From positions 1,796,197 through 1,860,196 of the forward strand of contig PTFA01000197.1 in NCBI GenBank assembly GCA_003342895.1: a DNA stretch of 64,000 nucleotides, given 5' to 3'. The stretch is from Casuarius casuarius. Its lineage: Eukaryota > Chordata > Aves > Casuariiformes > Casuariidae. The notes under the pieces were generated by a model. It worked only from the letters and a program-made list of their open reading frames with translations. It searched no databases and was not told where the DNA came from. Made by a program: the position numbers and the translations under genes. Of this stretch, positions 1-10,700 are shown in pieces. Numbering within the stretch: the stretch's first letter is position 1; each line of letters starts with the position of its first letter.

Positions 1-3000
1 GCCCAGCAGAAAAGGCTAAGGCTGAACTGATTAGTCCTGTCACAACAGGTACGGGCCAGATCCAGGTTTAATGCGGACAGAGAATTAAGCATTAATCCCC
101 AGTGACAGGCCACTGACAGGAACTGGGAAACAGCCCTCACGTTAGGAGCAGACCCTTTGCCTGCCATCTTGTAATCCCTTCCTTTGAGAGCTTGGCACGG
201 CACTGCAGGGACAGTGGGGGTTAGCCCCGCTCCCTGTGACCACGCAGCGGGGAAGAAGGACGGGCAGGAAGGATGGAGGACAGGGCTCACCCCTAGCACC
301 CTTTGCTCTGCCTCTCCTCCAGCATCCCTGCAGCAGGGCGGCCGGCCCGTCGCCCCAGCATGGCCTCAGAGGGCCCACGGGCTCTCGCTCCCTCCCTGCT
401 GCAGGGATACAGCCCTTCATCTGAAGCAGCTGGCAGCTTGCTTTTGCTTGCAAAGAAGTCCTGGCAGCCAGGACCGGTGCCTACTGTGGCGAGCGGGCCT
501 CGCTCACAGCGCCCAGGATTCCCCGAGCAGCGCAGCTCCGCGGAAGAAACCACCTGCACCTTCCGCCCGAGGCAAAAGGATTTCTAAAAACTAATTCCCC
601 CGATGAGTGCCAAAAGCTAATGAGCCTTCCTTCTCCCCCCACTGCAAGACCTTCCCCCCTCCCTCTTGGGGTGCTCACGTGACAGCCGGGCTCACCGCAG
701 CTCTTCTCCACACGTGGCCTTCCCCTGTGAGGTGCCATTTGCCAAAAATCTAGGTGCTAGGCAGGGAGGTAATGTGAGAGGCTGGATTGCCAGAAGTTGT
801 GCTGCCCTGGGCAGGAAGGACATCCAGAGCTGCCTTTGTGCATTTCCCTGCTCCCCAAACACTCTGCGAGCCTGGGCAGAGCCCACTTTGGGAGCTCTCT
901 GAACAAGCTGTACCAGACCCTTAGCAAGGGGCAGAGCCCAGAAGGTGCAAAGAGTAGCAATAAACTAAGGCATTTAAAGCAGGATGAGGAAATCCAAGGA
1001 GAGCAATTGCTGGACATGTGCCAGGGTCCATAGGAGACCATTGGACAGGTCAGCAGGAAGACCAGGTGAAGGAAGATATACACTCCTCTGGACACATCCT
1101 CCTCAAAATGAAGAGGCTGGGTGTCAGTGATCTCAGCCATTCCTTGGCCATCCCTTTTCAGGCTGTATCACTCACCTGTCCCAAGAGTAATGCTGGCCCC
1201 AGCAGGAGCAGGTATCCTGCAGCCCAAGAGGTCAAAATCAGACAGACGGATACAGGAGTTGCCTGAGTCTGCGTGAGGGATTTGGGCCTAAAGAAAACAA
1301 CTGATCACCTGAGAAGCCTTGGCAACTCATCTGCAGCTGATCCTGAAAGGCCAAAATTTGAATGCCTGGGTCTTGAACAAAGAGATGACCCAGCCAGCCG
1401 AAAAGTCTCCTCTGAAACACTGCTTTGGAACTCAACCCCCATCACAGTCCCCAAGGGCAACCTCCTCCAGTCGCGTTGTAGTTATCCTCAAGCCACTCAG
1501 CTGAGGAAAGTTGAGGCCACCACATTCCTATGGAAGAGAGGACTTTCCCTCTTTCCCTCTGAGCTTTGCTGGAGTACTAACGGGGGAGTGTGTCTTGGTA
1601 TTCAAAGAAACTATGTGGCTCTTCATTCTTCATGACTGTACGCCTGGAGGGCCCCAGCACTACTGAAGGCCCACAGTTAAGGCAGACAGAAAATCCACAG
1701 AGAACAAAATGCACCAAAGAGTGCCTCCAGCATCAGACATTTCTCTGGTTCCAAGCAAGCCAAGTCTACCCTGGCATCTGGGTTCAGAGGTTTCCATCCC
1801 AGCTGTGAGTAAATGTCATTTTGGGAAGATCAGTCCAGATGGTAACAAACTATTTCCTGGGACTCTCTGCTATTCAGTACCTCCCAAGGCTCTCAGGAAA
1901 AAGTAGAGCTTTTTGAGGTGCTGCCATCCGTAAGCCAAACTGCAGAGAGGAGCACCCATGAAAGGGACGGTCCCAAGAGCAACCAGGGCTGGGACTGCTG
2001 CAGTGGGGGAAGGAGTCAATTGGAGCTGCCATCTCATCTGATCCCTCTTCTGATCCCTTCTCTCATCCTTGCTGCACTTGGATCTGAACTGGCAAAACAC
2101 GCCTGCCCCAGGGGGCACCAGGACCTGCTGTTCCTGCCCTGAGGAACTGCAGAGTAGCAGGAGGCAAGAATTCAGCTGGGGAGGGAGAGACTATCAGGAA
2201 GGGATGGGCCCTGGCCTCCAGGCCTGGGGAGCAAGGGATGAAGCTAGATGAGGACGCAGAGCTCCTGAGCAGTGCCCACAGCTTCCAGGAAGCCCCAGAA
2301 ACCAGCTGTGCACAGAATCTCCACCCTGAGCCATACCAGAGGCACCAGGCCAAGTCTGTTCAACACCATTCTGTCCCCCATGAAATGGCTGTTTGCTCCA
2401 GCCTGTGTTTCTGCAACCCTTCCTCTTCCACTTTCCCCTCACACCAGTCACTCCCACCCAGTGCTGTCTCTCTATTACTATTTAGCTCATCAGTGAAGAA
2501 ATAGCTGTGGAGGGTTTGCAGCTGAGGCTCGAATCTGCAGACACACGGCAGTGTTAGCACTGTCGGTTTTTCTCCTCATGCTCTGTGTGCTTTCCAGTTT
2601 GTCAGTTTTGGTCTCCATCGTACTGGGAAAGCTACACCCTCGCTCAGTAACTCTGCAGAGGGTAAAACTAATGCCTCTCAAGTTGTATGCATGAAATGCT
2701 CAGTAGATGAACCTTGAAAGTGCATCTCATTCCTCATTCCCTTTGTGCTACAAGCTTGTATTCAGGCATCTCCTCTTTAGACCAGAAGGACCTGATTTGC
2801 CATGTTTGTAGCCAGGCACAGCAGGGAGATGCATAACAAACCTCTGCTCAGGTGTCACTGGATATGACCTTCTGGTCACTCTAACAATTTATACAGCAGT
2901 AGTAGGGTGTCCCCATGGGACTTCCCTGTCTTTGCCCCATTTTGGCTTCATTGGGAATCCCAGAGTAATCTGCATCAGGATGGATTAGTGAAAGAAGTGT

Positions 3001-3610
3001 TATTGATAAATGTTTTCACACTGACCTCTTGCCCCAAGTGTGATCCCCACCGCACAGCATCCTCTCCAGGAATCTGCACAGATACTTCTCACGGCCCGAG
3101 CTTCATGAGACATGTTGGCTAAGACTAAGGACATTTTCCCTGGCAGAGTGCACTCTGTCAGGCAAAAGAACTGGCTGACCCTGTTGAACAGACCGGTTTA
3201 CACAGCAGAACAACCTTTAGATTGAGGTGGTTACAAGAGCTGATTATCAGCGGTTTCAAAACACAAGTTACCCAAATACCTGGATCTGTGTGTTAATACA
3301 GAGCCTGTAGGTTCCTGTTGCTTGGAGGACAGAAACAAAAATCTTAAACTCTCTAAATTCACAAGAACTGTGAGTCTAATGAAGAACTACAGCACATCTG
3401 TTTATATACACATGCACACACATGCAATTTTCCCTTCAACAAGAAGAGTAGTAGATTATATTGAAGGATTGAACCAGGTGTAATCGATTCAATGCCTGAA
3501 GTCCCCCTTTTCTTCCACCTGTTTGTTTTCCTCGTTAGAGTAGGAAAATCTGAAACCTGGATAAAGCCATTGCAGGCTTTTTGAAAAATGCAAACACACA
3601 CTGTATCAGG
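1..3610. other. Intergenic region downstream of ZC3H7B
   Basis: No exon with matching splice sites or recognisable protein similarity was found on either strand. The many short open frames overlap on both strands and look like chance. In human the next gene past the 3' end of ZC3H7B is TEF, transcribed in the same direction, so a TEF promoter would lie at or beyond the left edge. A somewhat CpG-richer patch at about 470-600 could be regulatory, but this is inference only. Confidence 0.6.
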
Positions 3611-3631
3611 AGAGGGTTTAAAGTGCACACT

Positions 3632-3637
3632 TTTATT
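3632..3637 (-). terminator. Distal polyadenylation signal AATAAA
   Basis: TTTATT on the plus strand reads AATAAA on the minus strand. Roughly 30-45 bases further along the minus strand (about 3590-3604) is a GT-rich run, GTGTGTGTTTGC, the kind of downstream element CstF binds. Another AATAAA lies just upstream at 3674-3679. Together they make a convincing terminal poly(A) site, with cleavage expected near 3610. Confidence 0.5.
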
Positions 3638-4449
3638 TTCTATTACAAAGGCTAAAAGAAGCACGTTTGTTTTTTTATTTAAGAACAAAACCAAAAATGT
3701 TGTTAAAACATCTACATTATTATCCCGATACTAGACCTTATGAAAGATACTAAGTTTTTTTTAATAGTAAAGCGTGGTATTCTTAAATTATATTAATACA
3801 AAGACATATTAAAGGACTCAAAATCATTACTACCTAGCTCAGAACTGCAGCATCCCCTTGCTATCTTCTCCTTTCACTTGCTAAAACCCATCCATTTTGA
3901 CATACAATTTCATACAAGCTAAGTAGGGTATTTTTTGGTTTTTTTCTTCCCCCTGTAAAGGTCAGGTTAACTCCAACACCAGCATCACATAAATCCCTCC
4001 CAGCATATGGGAAAGGATTTTTACTATAAGTCTTTCAGCTTTTAACAAGCTGAGCTAAATCAAAGTCTCTATTTTGTGTGAGTGTATGTGTGGTTATTTT
4101 AAGGGATATGAGATTTTCTTCTAAAGCTATAAAATTAAAACATGACTTCTGTTGTTAATCACCCTCAGATTTGGTTCTGCGTCGCAAAATTTTTCTCTCC
4201 CCTTACATGAATACAGAAAAGGGAGAGTTATTGCAGGGTCTCATGAATGCACCACTAAAGCAGTCCTACAACTTACTTTGGTTTAATTGCTGTAGAGCTG
4301 TTAGCACTGAGCATTTCTGGTGAGAGTACATAACATGCCAAAGAAAATCCCCTTGACTTGATAAAGCGAGCCTAGGAAGTCAAGTGTGAAACTTCCTGCC
4401 TTTCACAACGTCCCTTTAAATAATATAAGCAAAGACTTACCATTAAAAC

Positions 4450-4455
4450 TTTATT
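4450..4455 (-). terminator. Possible proximal polyadenylation signal AATAAA
   Basis: TTTATT on the plus strand reads AATAAA on the minus strand, about 3.1 kb after the ZC3H7B stop. The GT/T-rich element downstream is weaker than at the distal site. It is a candidate alternative mRNA end. Confidence 0.35.
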
Positions 4456-6497
4456 CACAAGCTTAGCAGTATAATACTCTTTCACTGAGATGGGACTGCA
4501 AGAACATCTCAGGGGGCTTTCAGAAGTATGAACAGGGAAACCTGTCCCATCTCAAAATTTATACCTATCTATATAAAACCCTCCCCTCTTTAATAACTCC
4601 CTCTCCCTAACCCAAATAAAAGTCTTCATATTTAAACTGGAGATGCTGCGTTTCCTTGCCTGAGTCCTTTTCCTTTACCCTCATTAAAAAGATTCCTTCG
4701 ATACCACACACATATAATATTATATAGAGCAATATATTTAATACCTGTGTATATATGCTTTATGGGAGGGGTCACATATATACACACTAAAACAAGTCTG
4801 GTGACAAAGTACTGCAACACCACAGACCAGGTTATCATATCAGGGAAAACAAAAAGATACTCAATGCAACACCCATGACCGTGGGCCTCCCTCACCTCAG
4901 GCATGCTCGTCCTCCCCTCGTCTTGGCCCCACTCCACACCTCCATCAGCATGGGGTGGAGGGCCCGATGAGCACCTGAGGTCTCCGAGAGACAAGGAGAG
5001 GGGACAGCAACCCGCTCGGTAACCTAAACAAGTTATCGTATTAGAAATCATGGCGCAGCGAACGCTAGAGTGACATCAGAGATGAGGATTTGTCTTAAAA
5101 ATAAAAACACATTCCAACATTCCCCGATCCAGATTCACTTGCTTGGCATCTCTGTCCAAGAACAATAGAACAAGATAATCCCCTGAAGTTGATGCCTACC
5201 TCCTCCTCCCCATCTCTCACAGTTTATAAAGTTGGCCAGTTCAGCACAAAGAGCACCAGGAGAAGGTATGATCCAGACAGCTACAGCAAAGGGCAGAGGA
5301 GAAAATACAGCACCTGTCCACTCAAACACTGTCATGCCCGGCAGTGCTAAGGGCAATAAGGATCCTTTGACATCTCTTCCTTCTCCTGCACACTGTCAGA
5401 GGGAATAACCACTTCCCCCTTCTCGTGAATCTACCATAAGCCACCAGTATATCAGCAGATGTTAGTGTTGTACAGCCAAGAAGAGAAGCTCATACCACAT
5501 CAGTAAACACTATCCTCTTTTTACAACAAGCTCAGAGGCACCAGCTTATCTGGAGCACATAATATCACTGGAAAGACCCACGACCAGCATGCAGCTCACC
5601 CTGCTCCTGGGTCATAACTACTCTGGTGGAGCTGATGCTGCTACCTGGAGGCTGGTTTAGAAAGCTGCCAGCTGCCCCCAGCAGCATCTGCATATTTCCA
5701 CATCCACCCTCTCTTGAAGCTGGAGATCCCAAAGATATTGGAGCAGGGAGGGAGAAAAGGAGAAAAGGGACCCAGCAATGCCAAACCACCACACAATACA
5801 TGGCCAGATTGTATTTACTATGGATATAGCACTGCCAAGCCCGAGGGCTCTGAGCTCACAGTCCTGGGAGACTCCATACAGAAAGACATCACCCACAAAG
5901 ACAGAGGGGGAGATGAATTTGTGTTTGAGTGGATGGTGCCATCCATGCATACAAAACTGCAGAGCACCATCGGGCTGCAGTCAGAGAGGAGAGGGAAGCT
6001 CAAGATAGGACACACGTTTACTGCTTACAGGATGGGACTGCCAGAAAGAACAAGGCTGGCATACGGAGAAGTATTGCCTCTCACTGCTGCCTTTATAAAA
6101 GCCAAAAGTCCTGGCCCAGACTTCCCTGTTGGGGCTGGCCTGTTTCACCACAGAGCATGCGTCAGGTGGGACGGGAACAGGCGCATGGCTGGGTCCTGCT
6201 GTGCCACTTGCCCTCTGCCTGCGGCTATGGTCCCTGCCCGGGGCCGTATCCCGGCTACCTCTCCCCACCGCTGTGCTGTGCACGCAGCAGCTCCCAGTCC
6301 CAGCTCAGAGAAGGAGGGGGCTGCACCCATAGCCCCAGCACCTGTAAGTGACTTCCAGTTGGATTCCCTGCAGCAAAGCATGGCCAGAGCCAAGCCCTCT
6401 GTGTCAGACCCATGTTGCTCAACAGTGTCCTTTTAAATGGATTCCTACTTGGTTCCTCTGGCAGTGCAGGAAACAACGCAGCTCTAAATAACCAGTT

Positions 6498-6500
<3 letters not shown>

Positions 6501-6547
<47 letters not shown>
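6501..6547. repeat. (CA)n microsatellite, (UG)n in the ZC3H7B mRNA
   Basis: An uninterrupted CA dinucleotide tract of about 23 units on the plus strand. It lies within the inferred ZC3H7B 3'UTR, so the transcript would carry UG repeats. Confidence 0.95.
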
Positions 6548-6548
<1 letters not shown>

Positions 6549-7581
6549 ATTTAAAGAACAAGAAGGGAACCCCGTTACCTCCCTCCCTCTCTTCAGGACA
6601 GAAGCTGACAGAGAAATACAAGCTCCTTTTGGTTACAGCCTTTTTTCCTGACTGATATTCCAGTGTGGAGTACAGTGCCACAGTCTCCGCTACACCTTCT
6701 AGATGGCTTCAGTCTTATTTGGACCAGTCGCATCAGCCAAAAAACCAAACCAGAACTACCAACCCCAAATACGTGTTACATATTTGAGAAAGATACCTAA
6801 TGAGGGGTCATCAGTTTGCTTTCTGGGTACGGTCAATCAAAACAGGCTAAAGTCACCTACCATTAAGTTCCCACTGCTGCAACACTGCAGCACACTGTTG
6901 CTTTTAGCTGCACTCTACCCAAAATGGTTGATACCTTCCTCAGCTCCAGCTGGTGCCTCAGCGGAACATACACAGTAGGGGCTTAAGCCTAGATGTTTTA
7001 AGCCAGATCTAATGGCTTCCCTCCTCTGCATCTCAATTCCCAATTCTTCTGGTACTGAACTCCCAGGAGAGTGGGCCAGTTGCAGCCATGTAAGCAGGGC
7101 TTGCTCTGCAGCTCTGAAAAAAGGAGCACATGAACTTCATGGTCACCCTTCTACCAGATGTCTAGCCCTTTCTCTCAGCTTTCCCTCCCTGTTTGTCCTC
7201 CTGACCGCTGCAGCCACACTCTGAATTGAAGGGCATGAGAATGGCAAGGAAAAATTCTCCAATTCGCACCCCAGTACAAACAGAATTCATTCCTTAAATA
7301 AAGGACAGAGAAAACAGAAAGATGGAGAGAAGGAAGAATTGGGGGAGGGGGGGTAAGAGAGAGAAGACAGAACATGAACTCAGTGAGCATGGCGTTCGCT
7401 GGCCAAGGAGAATCAAATTCATGATTTCATTCACCACTAATAAATTGTCATCTCGTAATCTTAAAACGAAAGAAAAGAAAAAGTTCTCTTTGCAAGATAT
7501 GGATCTCACTCTCCCTGCCACCGCCACTCTCGGAAAACCCGCCCCGTGTTTCTCCAGCCAACAGGCTCCCTCCAACCCTTA

Positions 7582-7774
7582 CTATACACCATCCCGCAAT
7601 AGGAAGTTGTATTTCCCGAAGTCGTCATCTCTGGGGCAGAGCAGCATGTCCTTGCGGGCTTTGGCCAGTTTCTGTTTCAGCACCTCTCTCCGGTCTAGCC
7701 ACTCCGTCAGCTCGTCCTGGCCGTGAGCACAGCGACACTCTTCTCCTTCAGGACAGGCTTTGCTCTTCTGAAAC
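7582..7774 (-). CDS. ZC3H7B: ZC3H7B coding exon 22 (CCCH finger 4 and stop)
   Basis: Residues 947-1010 and the stop. It supplies C954, C960 and H964 of CCCH finger 4 and a basic coiled segment (REVLKQKLAKARKD), ending ...KYNFLLRDGV. TAG is followed directly by an in-frame TAA. The mammalian protein, as I recall it, runs some residues further with an Ala/Thr-rich tail that is absent here. Confidence 0.95.
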
Positions 7775-10700
7775 CTGCCAGCACAAGGAGCACCCTTCAG
7801 GAGGCTACCCCTACCAAGGGCAGGGCTTTGAGCTCCCTGCATGTGATACTCGAGTGTGTCCCACCAAATTCTCCCTTCTAAGGGAGAGACGATTCTCCTA
7901 CAACCAGTGTGCAGCCAGAGGAAGGCAATATGGAGGCTGGGCACAGAAACAGGGCAGTGAACAGTCTGTGGGGGGATTTAGTCAACAGAAATGACGTGAG
8001 CTAGAACTGGACCAGCAGACATGAGAAGAAACAACTACACAAGAGAGAAAATGCTATGTAACTCTAAACAGGCATGAGGGACACAGCCTCCTCTCTAACC
8101 AAAATGGCATTTCTAGCCATCACAAGCCTTCTGAAGACACCTCAAGGCACTGATTCAGAGGGTGTGAGACATTCAAACCATTTAGTAAAGCACCTGGGAT
8201 TCCCCCAAGAATTGGGCCAAACAGACTGTTTAGAATGAGAGAGATGAGAGCATCCTGGCTACAGAGGGCACAGGTGCAGACATGAAGTTCTCTCTCATTT
8301 TCTAAAGACACATGCTCAGGGATTTCTTTCTTTTTTTTTTTTTTTTAAACCATCGAGTAATGTGGCTGAGCATCTCTGGGATCCAACAACACAGCCTCAG
8401 TCACCCCAAACTGGCAGTTTGTCGCACTGTTCCTCCAAGCTGAAGTCCCTGGGGAAGAGGAAGAGGAGCAGAAGGGGGGGGAGGAGGGATGATGGAGGCC
8501 CTGGGCCTGTCCCCAGCTTCCCTACAGCATGCAAGGAAAACAAGGCAGCACGTGCGGTACCTTTCACAGAGCCGGAACTCGCCCATGGGGAAGCGGTAGC
8601 TCCAGCAGCTGGAGTCACTGTCTGAGGTGAAGACCTTCTCCTTGTGCTTCTCTGACTGGATGTGCTGCTGCCATTGCTTCTTGCTGTTGCTGTTCTTCCC
8701 GCAGAGCCAGCAATGGTAGCCCATCTAATTAGTGCAGACATGCCAAAGCTCCAGTCAGTGCATTAATATTCATGCCCATTGGCCTTCCCCATGTTGGCAT
8801 TCCCTCTCCCTCATTCCTCCCACAGCACCCTGGATGCTCTACTCAGTCTACAGCCTCCTGTGCTTCCCTGCAATGTCATCTTCAGGGGCATCATGCTGCC
8901 GCTAAGGGGGGGCAGAAGAGGTGCTCTGTTTAGGCCTATCTACAGCTCAACCTAAGCTTCAGAGCACAGGACAGCTCAGTAAACTGACATAGTCCATACG
9001 GTCCAGCTGCAGGGCACTGGCAATACAGGACTCTTCAGAAACACGAACCCTTATGCTGGCCACTATCCCTGGGCAGTAGACACATCTGCCTCCAGATTTC
9101 CCAGGCCTCTGTGCTCTTTCCTCCAAGCCTCCCCCTCTTTTCCAACAGACCAGCAATGGCTTTGCCAGCTATCCCAAGAGCAAGCAGCCTGGGAAGAGGC
9201 TGGGCCCATGCCAATGGGAATCTAAGGTACCCTTCTACAGACTCCAGGATTAATGCTCAGCTTCAGCAGAGCCTTGCTGAGCAGGTCAATCCCTTCCCAC
9301 CTCATCTGTGCTGCCCTTGCTGTGCTGCTCCTAGCTGTCAATTTAACCTATATTAGCACAAGCTCTTTCCCAGGAGAGGAACTCAGTCCCTGCTAGCAGC
9401 ACAAGAGAGGTGCAGGCTGGCAGCGCTGAAGAAGAAGAGGGAGGAAGGACAAGAGATCAGCTATTACCATGATGTCAGCATAGTCGGTGGGCATCTGGAT
9501 TTGTTTCTCCCCTTCTCGAGACGTGAGTGGTGTCCCCTCTCCAGGCTTTCCAGGATTGTGTTTCTTTAGCCACATGTCGTAGGTCTGCTGCATATCTAGT
9601 ACTGCACAAAGGCGACCCGTGAAGTCACTCAACCAACCTCCCGCACTGCGCACAAACTACAAGAAAAAGGCGAATACTGGGGCAGCCCTTCCCTCCCCTC
9701 TCCAGTGCAGCAGATTGCAGCACCTGCAATCAGAGTGAAGATCTGTGCTCAGAAGGCCCAGCGTCACTTCCTCAAATGAGGGCCGTGGGAGGAGGAGCCA
9801 AATTCACACAGCCTGGCCAGGGGAGGTGTCATCTGTGAGTTGAGGGGCAACCATAATAGCAGCTCACACAAAATACTCAAGAAGGAGGGAATGTGCTTCA
9901 AGATCTCCATGGACTTCCACCCACAGGTGATTCTCAACCAAGCCTGGCTCTGCCTGACCTCAGTAGACATCTCACTCCAACCACACCAAAGGCATTGGGG
10001 TGGATTTGGATCCATCTCTTTCCTCCATGCCTATGGTTCATCTGCAGCACTCAAAAGGGAGGAGAGCCCATAAGCGAGCTAGCCACAGGAAGTGTTCAGG
10101 AGGGGAAGAGGACCTTGGCTTGTCCCAAGTTCACAGCCTGCCCAGAAGAGTGCAGTCAACGTCTCTTAGTGTCTTTGGTTTAAAACCCCTTTCCACTAGC
10201 ATTCTGAGTGGAAATTCCGGCTGGAAGCTTTGACTATGTTTGCCCTTCCAAGATCAACTTGTGAGAACGGCTAGGGAAACACAAAGTTATTGCAGACAGC
10301 AATGTGACGCTGTAAGTGCAATGTGTTAGTGATTTACTCCTCACTAAATGGATAATTGAGGAACTCAAGGCAATGGGGGATAATTAATGCAAATTCCCCC
10401 AAAATGACAACGCTGTCATTTGAAGATTCACCCTTCTGCTTAAGGAACACACCCAGACTGGTCTGATGTGCTTGAAAGGCTTCAGCAACAGAAGGACTTG
10501 AAATGTACCAAATAGAAGTATGTGGCGCAGCAGAGAGAAAGATATCCTCCACCTGAGCACAAAACCCAGACAGCCTCAGTGCAGACCTGAGATACTTCAG
10601 GCTTTCCAGGATCTCTGAACAGAGACAGATGACCACCTGGACAACTGGGCACTGCAAAAAAGTTGTTTATTCCCCCAGCTTGCTTTTGGCCTGAATAAAC

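Larger units (their letters stand above)
3611..7581 (-). other. ZC3H7B: Probable ZC3H7B 3' untranslated region
   Basis: This stretch follows the ZC3H7B stop codon, becomes AT-rich towards its distal end and has no supported coding exon. Reading on the minus strand it contains a (UG)n tract (6501-6547), a possible proximal AATAAA near 4450-4455, and distal AATAAA copies at 3674-3679 and 3632-3637. The implied UTR of roughly 3.1 to 4.0 kb is long; mammalian ZC3H7B also has a multi-kilobase 3'UTR. The extent is inferred from poly(A) signals only, and an unannotated intron or an earlier end cannot be excluded. Confidence 0.55.

Noticed and set aside
5714..6436. A 240-residue open frame on the plus strand
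   Set aside because: Low-complexity, no family similarity, and it lies opposite the inferred ZC3H7B 3'UTR. Frames on the other strand overlap it equally well.
9602..9656. Upstream acceptor that would lengthen ZC3H7B exon 20
   Set aside because: Its phase conflicts with the single base left by exon 19; the acceptor at 9602 restores the conserved ENKILDMQQ.
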